64,000 bases of DNA from Hydrocarboniphaga daqingensis (GTDB taxonomy: Bacteria > Pseudomonadota > Gammaproteobacteria > Nevskiales > Nevskiaceae): assembly GCF_900129825.1 (NCBI RefSeq), contig NZ_FQWZ01000003.1, forward strand, positions 364,353 through 428,352, written 5' to 3'. Position 1 is the stretch's first letter. Each line of letters opens with the position of its first letter. Below, piece after piece: positions 37,368 through 47,448 of this stretch. The position numbers and the translations under genes are program-made. Under the pieces are notes generated by a model. That model was not told the DNA's origin and did no database searches. It worked only from the letters and a program-made list of their open reading frames with translations.

Positions 37368-37715
37368 TCAGACGCCGAGCAGTTCGACTTCGAACAGCAG
37401 CGTGGCGTTGGGCGGAATCACGCCGCCAGCGCCGCGCGGGCCGTAGCCGAGATCCGACGGAATCACCAGGCGGCGCGTGCCGCCGACCTTCATGCCTTGC
37501 ACGCCTTCGTCCCAGCCGCGAATCACTTGCCCGGCGCCCAAGCCGAACACGAAAGGCTGCCCGCGATCCTTGCTCGAATCGAACTTGGCGCCCGCCGCGC
37601 CATCCTGATAAAGCCAGCCGGTGTAGTGCACTTTGACGCGCTGCCCGGCGACCGCTTCGGCGCCGGTGCCGACAATGGTGTCTTCGTAGGTCAAGCCGGA
37701 TGCCGTGGTGATCAT
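37368..37715 (-). CDS. FKBP-type peptidyl-prolyl isomerase
   Basis: 115 residues from ATG 37715, giving the single-domain cytoplasmic FKBP start [16 protein letters not shown] at 37769 would add 18 residues that look mildly signal-like, so a periplasmic form cannot be fully excluded. [21 protein letters not shown] and [20 protein letters not shown] are the ligand pocket and Pro-rich loop. Catalyses proline isomerisation in protein folding. Confidence 0.93.
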   Translation of the reverse strand: MITTASGLTYEDTIVGTGAEAVAGQRVKVHYTGWLYQDGAAGAKFDSSKDRGQPFVFGLGAGQVIRGWDEGVQGMKVGGTRRLVIPSDLGYGPRGAGGVIPPNATLLFEVELLGV

Positions 37716-37817
37716 GTTCAAAGCCAAGATGAGGGGAAGGAACGGTAGGCAGTTTACGCGACGCCTCAATAACGGGTCGGCGCAGGAATCGTGCGCGCCT
37801 TCCTCTATGCTCTGGCA

Positions 37818-38365
<548 letters not shown>

Positions 38366-38369
<4 letters not shown>

Positions 38370-39052
38370 TTGACCTCTACACCGCCGCAACCCCGAACGG
38401 CTGGAAGGCCTCGATCCTGCTCGAAGAGCTGGCTGTGCCGTATCAGGTGCATGCCGTGTCGCTGAGTCGCGGCGACCAGAAGCAGCCTGATTATCTGAAG
38501 ATCAATCCCAACGGCCGCATTCCGGCGATTGTCGACCGTGACGCGGGCGACTTTGCGGTGTTCGAGTCGGGCGCGATCCTGATCTATCTGGCCGAAAAAT
38601 ACGGCCGCCTGCTGCCGGCCGACGTCAAAGGCCGGTCGCAAGTGATCCAGTGGCTGATGTTCCAGATGGGCGGCATCGGGCCGATGCAGGGCCAAGCCAA
38701 CGTGTTTTTTCGCTACGCGCCGGAGAAGATTCCGTACGCGATCGACCGCTATCAAGCCGAAACCAAGCGCTTGTATCGCGTGCTCGATACGCAGTTGCAG
38801 GGCCGCGAGTTTCTATGTGGCGACTACTCGATCGCCGATATCGCCAACTGGACCTGGGTATCGCTGCACGACTGGGCGGGCGTGTCGATCGACGATCTGT
38901 CGGCCTTGCAGGCTTGGGTCGAGCGCATCCGCGCCCGCCCGGCGGTGCAGCGCGGCATCGTGATTCCCGAGCCGGTCGACTTTGGCAGCAGCGCGGCCCA
39001 GGTCAAGACCGTCGCGCAGTCCATGCTGGTTACGGCGCCCAAGCCGGGTTAA
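38366..39052 (+). CDS. glutathione S-transferase (YfcG/YghU-like)
   Basis: 228 residues. N-terminal thioredoxin fold starts [22 protein letters not shown]; the TPNGxK motif is typical of the Nu-class YfcG group, which has disulfide reductase activity. [11 protein letters not shown] and [14 protein letters not shown] form the glutathione site, and the helical C-terminal domain has [16 protein letters not shown]. Coupled to the MOSC gene by ATGA. Confidence 0.92.
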
Positions 39053-39124
39053 CGCAGCGGTGGCGGGCGGGCGCTACTTGCTTCGGACGAAGCCGGCGCG
39101 CAGGCAGTGCTCGACGATGGCGTC

Positions 39125-40000
39125 ATGAACAAGACCGCCTTCCTTACCGGCGCCAACGTCGGCCAGTCCAACCTCCTGACCAAGCAACTCGCCGCACGCG
39201 GCTGGCATGTGTTTGCCGGCGTGCTGCCGGGCGCGCCGACCGATCTGGTCAACGGGCCCAACATCACCGTCGTCGAGCAGGACGTCACCAGCACCGAGTC
39301 GGTCAACGCCAGCGCCGAAGTCGTGCGCAAGGCGCTTGGCGGTCGCGGCCTGGATTTGCTGATGAATATCGCCGGCGTCGCCAACGTCGCCGTCGGTGTC
39401 GTCGAGGCGGCGGACTTGAAGGCGATGGAACGGCTGTTCCAGATCAACTTGTTCGGCCAGGTACGTGTCGTGCAGGCCTTCCTGCCGATGCTGCGGCAGA
39501 ACGCGCCAGGCTCGCGCATCGCCAACTACAGCTCGGGCGCGATCTTGTCGAACCCGGTGTCGGCGGGTGCGTACAACATGACCAAGCACGCCATCCACGG
39601 CCTGACAATGACGCTGCGTCACGAGCTGGCGCCGTTCGGCATTCAGGTCACATCGATCATCCCCGGCGGCGTGCTGACCGCGATGTCGGCCAATTCACAC
39701 GCCAATTCCAAGGTCACTTGGAATCAGCAGCCCGAGGCGATCCGCAAGATCTACGAACCCGTGCTCGGCAAGACCGTGCTGCAGGTTTTGCCTGACTTCC
39801 TGGAAGCCAAAGGCAGCTCACCGGAACAGGCCGTCGAACAGACGCTGAAGATTCTCGACCTGAAGAAGTGGAAGCCGATGCATTACGTCGGCAATGACGT
39901 CAAACCGATGGGCATCATGAAGCGCCTGCTGTCGGACGCGCAGCTCGAAACGATCATGCGCAAGACGTTCCAGATTCCGGAGTACAAAGCCGGCCGCTGA
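39125..40000 (+). CDS. short-chain dehydrogenase/reductase
   Basis: 291 residues from ATG 39125. Cofactor motif TGANVGQSN near the N-terminus, MNIAGVAN, NYSSGAI with the catalytic Ser and AYNMTKHA with YxxxK. The C-terminal extension (PEQAVEQTLKILDLKKWKPM) resembles SDRs acting on steroids or retinols. The central Gly pattern (GxxxGxS variation) is slightly unusual. Substrate unknown. Confidence 0.88.
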   Translation: MNKTAFLTGANVGQSNLLTKQLAARGWHVFAGVLPGAPTDLVNGPNITVVEQDVTSTESVNASAEVVRKALGGRGLDLLMNIAGVANVAVGVVEAADLKAMERLFQINLFGQVRVVQAFLPMLRQNAPGSRIANYSSGAILSNPVSAGAYNMTKHAIHGLTMTLRHELAPFGIQVTSIIPGGVLTAMSANSHANSKVTWNQQPEAIRKIYEPVLGKTVLQVLPDFLEAKGSSPEQAVEQTLKILDLKKWKPMHYVGNDVKPMGIMKRLLSDAQLETIMRKTFQIPEYKAGR

Positions 40001-40029
40001 GGCGGCCGCGCCGGCGCTGTGGACGGCGG

Positions 40030-40818
40030 CTAACTCAGGATCATCTTCAGCCCGACGGCGACCAAGATCAGCGAGATGCCCGAGCGCAGCAGCTTCTCTG
40101 GCACCTTTGCGCTGGCAAGAGACCCGATGATGATGCCGGGCACTGAGCCGATCAGCAGGGCTCCCAGCAGATTCACGTTGACGTTGCCCATCAACAGGTG
40201 TCCTGTGCCCGCGAGAATCGTCAGCGGGATCGCATGCACGATGTCCGTACCCACCAAGCTGCTGGCAGTCAGCCGGCGCGGATACAGGTACAGCAACATC
40301 ACCGCGCCCAAAGCGCCGGCGCCGATCGACGTGAACGTGACCAGAAAGCCGAGCACCGCGCCGGCCACCACGGTCATCACGGGCTGAGCCGTTTTGAACT
40401 CGATCGGCTTGCGACTGCGGATGCGTTCGCCGAGCGCATGGAACTTGGTGCGGAAGACCGCTGCAACCGAGGTCAGGATCAGCACGAAGCCCAAGGTCTG
40501 CATCATCAGTTTGCTGTGGCTGGTGCCGGCACCCGAGTAGTGCAGCCACAGTAAGGTCAGTATCGCGGCTGGCAGGCTGCCGTAGAACATACGACGCAGC
40601 ACCTCCCAGTCAATCGTCCCCTTTTTGCCGTGCACCCAGCCGCCCACGATCTTGGTGATGGCGGCGAACCAAAGGTCAGTGCCGACGGCGGTTGCAGGCG
40701 CGACGCCGAACAGCAGCACCATGATCGGCGTCATCAGCGAGCCGCCTCCGACGCCGGTCAGCCCCACCAGGATGCCCACGCCCAAGCCAGCACCGGCGTT
40801 CAGCCAAAGATCGTTCAT
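40030..40818 (-). CDS. TSUP (TauE/SafE) family transporter
   Basis: 262 residues, about seven to eight membrane segments in two repeats: GILVGLTGVGGGSLMTPIMV at the N-terminus and VTFTSIGAGALGAVML in the second half. The family exports sulfite, sulfoacetate or related organosulfur anions. Interesting next to a sulfotransferase-rich locus, but no direct link can be shown. It ends convergently with the SDR gene. Confidence 0.88.
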   Translation of the reverse strand: MNDLWLNAGAGLGVGILVGLTGVGGGSLMTPIMVLLFGVAPATAVGTDLWFAAITKIVGGWVHGKKGTIDWEVLRRMFYGSLPAAILTLLWLHYSGAGTSHSKLMMQTLGFVLILTSVAAVFRTKFHALGERIRSRKPIEFKTAQPVMTVVAGAVLGFLVTFTSIGAGALGAVMLLYLYPRRLTASSLVGTDIVHAIPLTILAGTGHLLMGNVNVNLLGALLIGSVPGIIIGSLASAKVPEKLLRSGISLILVAVGLKMILS

Positions 40819-40885
40819 TGGTTCGTTATTATCGTAGTGATGTTGAAACGACTGCCGGCCCCCTGCCGGGCAGTCTCGAAGCGGA

Positions 40886-41773
40886 TCAGCGTTGGGCTAG
40901 ATCGGCCAGTGCCAGCTCCAGTGTATCGGTCCAGTGCGGCATTTCCAGCCGGTACTGATTGCGGAGCTTGTCGGGACAAAGCACCGAGTATGCCGGCCGG
41001 TGCGCCGGCGTCGGGTATTCCGACGATGCGATTGGATCAACGGGGATCAGGGGACACAGGCCATGCCGAGCGCCCGATTCGATGATGGCCGAGGCGAAGC
41101 CATGCCAGCTGGTCTGACCGCCCGAGGTCAGGTTCAGGGTGTCGGCGACCGGCTCGTCGAGCGTTTTGACGACCAAAGCAGCGGTGGTCTCGGCAATGAG
41201 TCGACTCCAGGTCGGGCTGCCAACCTGGTCGCCCACGACTCGAAGGCGGTCGCGTTCTTTGGCAAGGCGCAGCATCGTCAGCATGAAGTTCTTGCCGCGC
41301 GTTCCGTAGACCCAAGCAGTACGCAGAATCAGGTGGCGCGCACCAGTTTGGCGCACGAGCGCTTCTCCAGCCTCCTTGGATCGTCCATAAGCCGAAACGG
41401 GTGCGACTGCGGCGCCTTCGGTGTAAGGCTCGGACGCACGCCCGTTGAACACATAGTCGGTGGAGTAGTGCACGAACAGCGCGCCGAGTTTCCGGGCTTC
41501 CTCGGCCATGGCGGCCGGTGACGCCGCATTGATCTGATAGGCGAGCGCTTCCTCAGATTCGGCCTTGTCGACCGCTGTATGTGCGGCCGCATTGATGATC
41601 ACGCTGGGTTTCAGACGGCGCACGACATCAGCCGCCATCTCGGGCCGGGACAGATCGATTTGGTGACGGTCGAGCGCCACCACGTTGCCCAGTGCCGCAA
41701 CCGTCCGGCGCAATTCCCAGCCGACCTGCCCGTCTTTCCCGGTGATCAGAATGGTCGGCTTGTTATGGCGCAT
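40886..41773 (-). CDS. rfbD: dTDP-4-dehydrorhamnose reductase
   Basis: 295 residues. TGKDGQVGWELRR cofactor loop, INAAAHTAVDKAE, YSTDYVFNG and YGRSKEAGE with the catalytic YxxxK. Last step of dTDP-L-rhamnose synthesis. Its ATG overlaps the rfbC stop (ATGA), so rfbB-rfbC-rfbD are one unit. Confidence 0.95.
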   Translation of the reverse strand: MRHNKPTILITGKDGQVGWELRRTVAALGNVVALDRHQIDLSRPEMAADVVRRLKPSVIINAAAHTAVDKAESEEALAYQINAASPAAMAEEARKLGALFVHYSTDYVFNGRASEPYTEGAAVAPVSAYGRSKEAGEALVRQTGARHLILRTAWVYGTRGKNFMLTMLRLAKERDRLRVVGDQVGSPTWSRLIAETTAALVVKTLDEPVADTLNLTSGGQTSWHGFASAIIESGARHGLCPLIPVDPIASSEYPTPAHRPAYSVLCPDKLRNQYRLEMPHWTDTLELALADLAQR

Positions 41774-42324
41774 CAGGCGTAAACCTCGGCATCCTTAAAC
41801 CGAACGCCCGCCGCGTCTTTGGCAGACAGCGACGGTGAAAGATCGGCGGGCAACTGCCAATCGATTGCCAGGTCGGGATCGTTCCAGGCGATGCAGCGCT
41901 CATGCGCCGGCGCATAGAAGTCGGTTGTCTTGTACAGAAAATCGGCCGATTCGCTCAGCACCACGAAGCCGTGGCCAAAGCCGGGCGGGACCCAAAGCTG
42001 GCGTTTGTTGTCGCCCGACAGACGAACCGCGACCGAGCGGCCAAACGTGCTGCTGCTGCGCCGGAGATCGACAGCCACGTCGAGCACCTCGCCACTGACC
42101 ACGCGCACCAGTTTTCCCTGGGGCTGCACGATCTGATAGTGGAGCCCGCGGAGTACACCTCGTGTGGATCGAGAATGGTTGTCCTGGACGAACTCGGCGC
42201 TCGTACGCGTCGCCTCCGAGAACACCTTTGCGTTGAAGCTTTCAAAAAAGAATCCGCGGGCGTCGCCGAAAACCTTCGGCTCAAAGATCACGACATCAGG
42301 AATGGCGGTTGGAAGGACGTTCAT
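41773..42324 (-). CDS. rfbC: dTDP-4-dehydrorhamnose 3,5-epimerase
   Basis: 183 residues from ATG 42324. Cupin fold with GDARGFFFESFNAKVF, QDNHSRSTRGVLRGLHYQ (His base), WVPPGFGHGFVVLSE and YKTTDFYAP. Usual length. The gene between rfbB and rfbA in the standard order is replaced here: rfbA lies on the opposite strand 3 kb away. Confidence 0.96.
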   Translation of the reverse strand: MNVLPTAIPDVVIFEPKVFGDARGFFFESFNAKVFSEATRTSAEFVQDNHSRSTRGVLRGLHYQIVQPQGKLVRVVSGEVLDVAVDLRRSSSTFGRSVAVRLSGDNKRQLWVPPGFGHGFVVLSESADFLYKTTDFYAPAHERCIAWNDPDLAIDWQLPADLSPSLSAKDAAGVRFKDAEVYA

Positions 42325-42374
42325 CGAATGGGGTATCAGGGTGGTTGGCGGAGCACGACGAAGTGGGGCGGGCT

Positions 42375-43445
42375 TCAGGCCGCTTGTGTTCGCCCCGCAT
42401 AATTCATCTCGAGCCAGTTTCGATACTCGCCGCTGCGGACCGACTGGACCCACTCCGGATTATCCAGATACCACTGGACCGTTTTACGCAGTCCCGTTTC
42501 GAAGTTTTCCTGGGGCCGCCAGCCGAGTTCGGATTCCAGTTTGGTGAAATTGATCGCGTAGCGCCGATCATGTCCCGGTCGATCGGTTACGTAGGTAATC
42601 AGGCGGTGATGAGGACCGGACTGCGGGTGCAATTCATCCAGAATGTTGCAGAGCGTATCGACGACTTCGATGTTTTTGCGCTCGGCTGCGCCTCCGACGT
42701 TATAGGTCTCGCCAGGGCGGCCCTTTTCCAGTACCAGCCGCAGCGCGCGGGCATGGTCTTCCACGTAGAGCCAGTCGCGCACGTTCTGGCCGTCTCCGTA
42801 AACCGGGAGCGGCTTGCCATCCAAGGCATTCAGAATCATCAGCGGGATCAGTTTTTCCGGGAAGTGGTAAGGCCCGTAGTTGTTGCTGCAGTTGGTCATC
42901 AGCGTCGGCAAACCATACGTATGGTGCCAAGCCCTGACCAGATGATCCGATCCTGCCTTGCTGGCCGAATACGGCGAGTTGGGCTGGTAGGCCGTGGTTT
43001 CCTCGAACGCAGGGTCGGTCGCAGACAGCGAGCCGAACACTTCGTCGGTGCTGATGTGCTGAAACCGGAATTGGCTACGGCGGGGTTCCGGCAGACCGCG
43101 CCAGTAATCGAGCGCAACCTGCAGCAGCGTCAGCGTCCCGACGACGTTCGTGCTGACGAACTCTGCAGGTCCATGAATGGACCGGTCCACGTGGCTTTCG
43201 GCGGCCAGATGAAGGATCGCACGCGGTTGATATTGCTCGAAAATGGCCTGCATCCGAGGCTGGTCTCGAATGTCGGCGTGCTCGAAGCGGTGCTTGGGCG
43301 ATGCTTGCGCATCGCCCAAGGACAGCGGGTTGCCTGCATAGGTCAGCGCATCGACGCTGACCACCAACTCGTCGGTTTCGGCGACCAACTGCCGTACGAC
43401 GCAGGATCCGATAAAGCCGGCGGCGCCGGTCACGATAAGAGTCAT
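42375..43445 (-). CDS. rfbB: dTDP-glucose 4,6-dehydratase
   Basis: 356 residues. [41 protein letters not shown] and the catalytic [12 protein letters not shown]. Converts dTDP-glucose to dTDP-4-keto-6-deoxyglucose. First gene of the rfbBCD unit, 50 bases before rfbC. Confidence 0.97.
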   Translation of the reverse strand: MTLIVTGAAGFIGSCVVRQLVAETDELVVSVDALTYAGNPLSLGDAQASPKHRFEHADIRDQPRMQAIFEQYQPRAILHLAAESHVDRSIHGPAEFVSTNVVGTLTLLQVALDYWRGLPEPRRSQFRFQHISTDEVFGSLSATDPAFEETTAYQPNSPYSASKAGSDHLVRAWHHTYGLPTLMTNCSNNYGPYHFPEKLIPLMILNALDGKPLPVYGDGQNVRDWLYVEDHARALRLVLEKGRPGETYNVGGAAERKNIEVVDTLCNILDELHPQSGPHHRLITYVTDRPGHDRRYAINFTKLESELGWRPQENFETGLRKTVQWYLDNPEWVQSVRSGEYRNWLEMNYAGRTQAA

Positions 43446-43559
43446 GAGGGATAATTCGAGGTGGACGTGGACAGTCTAAGTCGAACAAGCCGACACCGTC
43501 ATGGCTCTCCGCGCCTCTAACGAGACTTAGGCTACATCAGCAAACCTGCTGCGGCACCG

Positions 43560-43877
43560 TTACACGGCAAAGGAGTCCCGGCTTTTGCCGGCTGATTCAG
43601 CTTCTGCCAGCCACTTGGGCGTGCGGCCGCGGCCCGACCAAGTCTCACCCGATGCCGGATTGCGATATTTTGCGGCGACCTTCGCGCCTTTGGACATGCT
43701 TTTCTTAACCGAACGGATTGCGCCACGACCGTCGGTTATGTCGGACATGCTCAGCCCGTACTGATGCATCTTTTGTTTGATTTCGGCGATAACCGCTGCG
43801 ATTTCCTGCTTGCGCAGTTCCTCAGCCTGCTGGGTCAGTGACTCAATTTGCTTCAAAAGATCGTTATAGGAAGGCAT
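43560..43877 (-). CDS. H-NS family nucleoid-associated protein
   Basis: 105 residues from ATG 43877. N-terminal coiled-coil oligomerisation part (LLKQIESLTQQAEELRKQE) and C-terminal DNA-binding motif NPASGETWSGRGRTPKWL, the H-NS/BpH3-type WxGxGRxPxW core. Such proteins silence AT-rich and horizontally acquired genes, often surface-polysaccharide loci. It has a very good sigma-70 promoter in an AT-rich intergenic stretch, so autoregulation is plausible. Confidence 0.93.
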   Translation of the reverse strand: MPSYNDLLKQIESLTQQAEELRKQEIAAVIAEIKQKMHQYGLSMSDITDGRGAIRSVKKSMSKGAKVAAKYRNPASGETWSGRGRTPKWLAEAESAGKSRDSFAV

Positions 43878-44312
43878 TATTAATCCAGTTTTTTGGGAGA
43901 ATGCGTTGGTTTTATTACGGGAATCAATGTCTATTGTCAATTCCCGCCTGATTTTATTCCGGTGTGCTCAACGACCGCCAGTGGGATATCAAATTGGTTA
44001 ACGAATTGTGTCGATTATTGGCTCGGTCCTGCGCCACACTCGATTCGATGTATTTTGTTTCTTCGGTGGTGCACGGCTTGACGATTGGATCGATATCGCA
44101 ACCCCAGCAACAGGCCATGGTGGGTGCCGGTGGCTTGCTAGCCGGTGCAGGGTCGGACGCGCCATGGCGAGAAAGTTGCTAGGTCGTGAGGCGAAAGAGT
44201 GACGGCGTCGTCATAGGTGTGAGTAGGGCGCTCTGCTATCATCGAAGGTGTGACGACTGATGCCTGGGGTCGGCCGCGAACCGGCCGTCGTCGACGATTG
44301 AGGGATTTGGGG
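43878..44312. other. AT-rich intergenic region between the H-NS gene and the WecA-like gene
   Basis: 435 bases with no convincing gene. The part from 43880 to about 44080 is clearly richer in A+T than the rest of the window and holds the H-NS gene promoter. The remainder has GC close to the genome and a TATCAT (44237-44242) without a -35 partner. It may be the regulatory divide of the polysaccharide region. Confidence 0.5.
43912..43940 (-). promoter_or_regulatory. sigma-70 promoter of the H-NS gene
   Basis: On the minus strand a perfect TTGACA (43935-43940), 17-base spacer, TAATAA (43912-43917). The leader is about 30 bases. Confidence 0.8.
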
Positions 44313-45452
44313 GTGGGAGTGGAGCTGCTCATTGGGGCTACCGCAGCGACCGTGCTGGGGATAATCGTCGGCTACGTCACCATCTTGGGCGCTCGTGCGT
44401 TTGGGATCGGCGTCGATTGCAACCAAGCTCAATATAAGAGCCACGATCACTGTGTTCCTCGGCTGGGCGGCATCGCCGTATCGGCTGGATTTTTTTCTGG
44501 TGGGGCGGTGTTGTCTTGGTTGGGCAACTATCAGACCGACGTATTTTTTGTTCTCTCGCTCTCTTTGATGCCTGCGCTGCTGATTGGGCTCCTTGAGGAC
44601 TTTACCCAATCGGTCAGCACCATGATCCGATTGCTGGTGACCATGATCTCTGCCGCGCTCGCGTACTGGTTGCTTGATGTCTCGTTGCTCAGCCTGGGTA
44701 TCGATGCGCTTGATTATCTGCTGCTGCTGCATCCGGCGGTCGGCTTCGGATTCATGCTGGTTGCTGTGGCTGGTGTGTCGCACGCTTTCAACATCATTGA
44801 CGGCTGCAACGGTTTGAGCAGCTTTATCGCCATGATCGTGTTGAGCAGTTTGGCGGCCGTTGCATTTCAGGTCGACGATACGTTCGTCATGTGCGCTGCT
44901 ACCGTGGGCGCTGCCTCGATGTTCGGTTTTTTCGTTTGGAACTTCCCGTTTGGCCGCCTCTTCATGGGTGATGGCGGGGCTTACTTCACCGGCATGTTGA
45001 TAGCCGTGCTGTCGATCATGCTCGTGTCACGAAATCCCGATGTATCCCCTTGGTTCCCGATGCTGCTGGTCATGTATCCGGTGTGGGAGACGGTTTACTC
45101 TGCCTATCGCCGGGTCGTCATTCAAAAAATCTCCCCCGGAACGGCGGACCGGTTACACCTGCACAACTTGGTGTACTTCCGGGTTGTCCCGCGTGTCGAC
45201 GTGACGACCGATCTGGTACGGCGTCAGGTACTGCGTAGTTCGACGACCTCGGCGCATATCTGGCTTCTGGCGATCGCCTGTGCAATTCCTGCGCTGTTGT
45301 TCTGGGATGAATCTCAAAGCCTGATGCTGTGCTGCGGCCTGTTTGCCCTCAGCTATGTCGTCCTCTACCGCTCCCTGGTTCGCTTTCGCTCGGTCTCGCT
45401 TCCGTTGCTTCGTAGCAAGAAAGCCAGCATCGAAGCGCCGTCTGAGGCTTGA
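44313..45452 (+). CDS. WecA/MraY-type undecaprenyl-phosphate sugar-1-phosphate transferase
   Basis: 379 residues from GTG 44313, eight bases after GAGGGA. I prefer this to GTG 44250, because the extra 21 residues are very basic and would sit on the periplasmic side in the WecA topology. About ten to eleven helices. Motifs: CVPRLGGIAV near the N-terminus, NIIDGCNGL, MGDGGAYFTG (catalytic Asp) and PGTADRLHLHNLVY. It starts a lipid-linked glycan by adding HexNAc-1-phosphate (commonly GlcNAc) to undecaprenyl phosphate. Likely initiating enzyme for a glycan of this region; the sugar is not determined. Confidence 0.9.
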   Translation: MGVELLIGATAATVLGIIVGYVTILGARAFGIGVDCNQAQYKSHDHCVPRLGGIAVSAGFFSGGAVLSWLGNYQTDVFFVLSLSLMPALLIGLLEDFTQSVSTMIRLLVTMISAALAYWLLDVSLLSLGIDALDYLLLLHPAVGFGFMLVAVAGVSHAFNIIDGCNGLSSFIAMIVLSSLAAVAFQVDDTFVMCAATVGAASMFGFFVWNFPFGRLFMGDGGAYFTGMLIAVLSIMLVSRNPDVSPWFPMLLVMYPVWETVYSAYRRVVIQKISPGTADRLHLHNLVYFRVVPRVDVTTDLVRRQVLRSSTTSAHIWLLAIACAIPALLFWDESQSLMLCCGLFALSYVVLYRSLVRFRSVSLPLLRSKKASIEAPSEA

Positions 45453-45567
45453 TCGCTGCTACGCAGCACTGCGGTGTTGGCCGTCGCATGCGTTCTAGCG
45501 TCCGAGCGGCCGATTGAACTCTGATCCCTAATCCCGCGTTTTACTGCCAAATCGAATTGGAGAAGAC

Positions 45568-46461
45568 TTGAAGCCGATCGCCTCAACAGTGCCGCCGCGC
45601 AAGGGAATCATCCTCGCGGGTGGTTCCGGTACCCGCTTGCATCCGATGACCATCGCCACCAGCAAGCAGCTGCTGCCGGTCTACGACAAGCCGATGATCT
45701 ACTACCCGCTGAGCGTAATGATGCTCGCGGGCATTCGCGAGGTATTGCTGATCAGCACGCCGCGCGACCGAGTCCACTTCCAGTCCCTGCTCGGCGATGG
45801 CAGTCAGTTTGGGCTGAAAATCGAGTACGCGATTCAGCGACGTCCGAACGGCATCGCTCAGGCCTTCGTCATCGGCCGCGACTTCCTGCAGGGGCAGCCC
45901 TGTGCATTGGTGCTCGGCGACAACCTGTTCTTTGGTCACGGCCTTCAGGAGTTGTTGCTAGAAGGCGCGATGCGTACCACGGGCGCCACGGTCTATGCGT
46001 ACAAAGTGAGAGATCCGGAGCGTTACGGCGTCGTCGAGTTTGATTCCACTGGCCGTGCGGTAAGTCTCGAAGAAAAGCCCAAGCATCCGAAATCCGATTT
46101 CGCGGTCACCGGTTTGTATTTCTACGACGCGGAAGTCACTGAGATCGCGCAAAAGCTCAAGCCCTCGGCCAGAGGCGAGCTGGAAATTACCGATGTGAAC
46201 GCTGTCTACTTGGAGCGGCAACAGCTTTATGTCGAACGGATGGGTCGCGGCTTTGCGTGGCTCGACACCGGAACGCCGGAAGCCCTGCTCGATGCGTCCA
46301 ACTTCATACAGGTGTTCCAGGAGCGTCAGGGCCAGCTGATTTGTTGCCCCGAAGAGATTGCCTACAACATGGGCAATATCGGCCGCGAAGACCTGTTGGC
46401 GCGCGCCGCATCACTCGGCAAAACCCGTTATGGCCGTTATCTCCGCGAGATTGCCGACTAG
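45568..46461 (+). CDS. rfbA: glucose-1-phosphate thymidylyltransferase
   Basis: 297 residues, full length. TTG start at 45568 with GGAG five bases upstream. Signature [45 protein letters not shown] and ITDVNAVYL. First step of dTDP-rhamnose synthesis, feeding rfbB. Same strand as the WecA-like gene, 115 bases downstream, and convergent with the GT2 gene. Confidence 0.95.
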   Translation: MKPIASTVPPRKGIILAGGSGTRLHPMTIATSKQLLPVYDKPMIYYPLSVMMLAGIREVLLISTPRDRVHFQSLLGDGSQFGLKIEYAIQRRPNGIAQAFVIGRDFLQGQPCALVLGDNLFFGHGLQELLLEGAMRTTGATVYAYKVRDPERYGVVEFDSTGRAVSLEEKPKHPKSDFAVTGLYFYDAEVTEIAQKLKPSARGELEITDVNAVYLERQQLYVERMGRGFAWLDTGTPEALLDASNFIQVFQERQGQLICCPEEIAYNMGNIGREDLLARAASLGKTRYGRYLREIAD

Positions 46462-46476
46462 GACTCCGATGCATCG

Positions 46477-47448
46477 CTAGTCGCGACGCGTTGCCGCAGC
46501 ACCGCCACCCTGTAGCGGAGGTACTCGAGTCATCAAGCCATCGTAGGTGCCGCGGACCGTCACCTTGAGCTTGGTCCAGCGATCTGGTTCGTACGCGAGT
46601 GACTTGGCGAGCAGCTTCGCGCCTGAGATCAACTCGTAAGCGGCCCAACTCGGAAAGCGTCGGCCGTGTGCCTTCCACAGAAACACTCGGTTTCTTGCGA
46701 GGTAGTAGTGGCGGATCGCTGCATGGTGCGTGGGGTACGCCTTCAGTAGGCCGAGCATCGATCGCCGCTCCATGTTCCCGATCGCATGCTGTAGCTCCGC
46801 GCGGGGAACGGCGATAATCCGTTGATCATGATGGCGAGCGCGCAAGCAGTACTCGGTATCGACCAAGTCCATAAAAAGGCCTTCCCGGAATCCGCCGATC
46901 TCGGCCCAGCTCTTTACGCTCAGCAACATGCCGGAGCTGATGGCCAGATCAACAGCGGTCGGCCCTGTCATTCGGTTTGCGTATGTCAGTTTGAATCGCA
47001 GCCGACAGCGGCCCGATGTAACCGGCCATCGGCATTCGACGTCAGCTAACTGGTACCGCACCCGCGGAACAAAGGCGGCGACGTCGGTGTGTACCGCTTG
47101 ATCGGCTTGGTCAAGCAGTGTGTCGATCATGCTGCCGATCGGCATGCTGTCGTGGTCGAGCGTCAGTGCCCAATGCAGTCCGAGCGATTGCAGATGTCTG
47201 ACACCCTGATTCAGTGCTTTGGCAATGCCCTCATTGCGCGGATTCCGAATCCAAGTGAAGCGGTCGCAGGCAAAGAATGCGTACTCGGCGCCACGTTGCG
47301 CCTGTTCCTCCGCAGGTCCGTTGTCGACCAGTACCAAGTGGGGCGTTTGATCCAGCAGGCGGGAGAGGCGATCGGCGAGATCGGCTGGCGGTCCGTAACA
47401 CACGACCACGATACCGAACGATCTTTCGCTGCGACTGCGATTCAGCAT
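46477..47448 (-). CDS. GT2 glycosyltransferase, probable rhamnosyltransferase
   Basis: 323 residues. GT-A fold of the rhamnosyltransferase group: FGIVVVCYGPPADL, VLVDNGP, RNEGIAKALNQGV and WALTLDHDSMP as the DxD-region, with no membrane anchor. The wbbL/rfbF-like pattern plus the dTDP-rhamnose genes make rhamnose the likely donor sugar; this is inference. Last gene of the long minus-strand operon, overlapping the GT61 gene by seven bases. Confidence 0.85.
   Translation of the reverse strand: MLNRSRSERSFGIVVVCYGPPADLADRLSRLLDQTPHLVLVDNGPAEEQAQRGAEYAFFACDRFTWIRNPRNEGIAKALNQGVRHLQSLGLHWALTLDHDSMPIGSMIDTLLDQADQAVHTDVAAFVPRVRYQLADVECRWPVTSGRCRLRFKLTYANRMTGPTAVDLAISSGMLLSVKSWAEIGGFREGLFMDLVDTEYCLRARHHDQRIIAVPRAELQHAIGNMERRSMLGLLKAYPTHHAAIRHYYLARNRVFLWKAHGRRFPSWAAYELISGAKLLAKSLAYEPDRWTKLKVTVRGTYDGLMTRVPPLQGGGAAATRRD

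Noticed and set aside
37716-37769. Signal-peptide extension of the FKBP from TTG 37769
   Set aside because: The extension has no ribosome site and the ATG at 37715 gives the usual cytoplasmic FKBP N-terminus. It is mentioned in the entry as a minor possibility.
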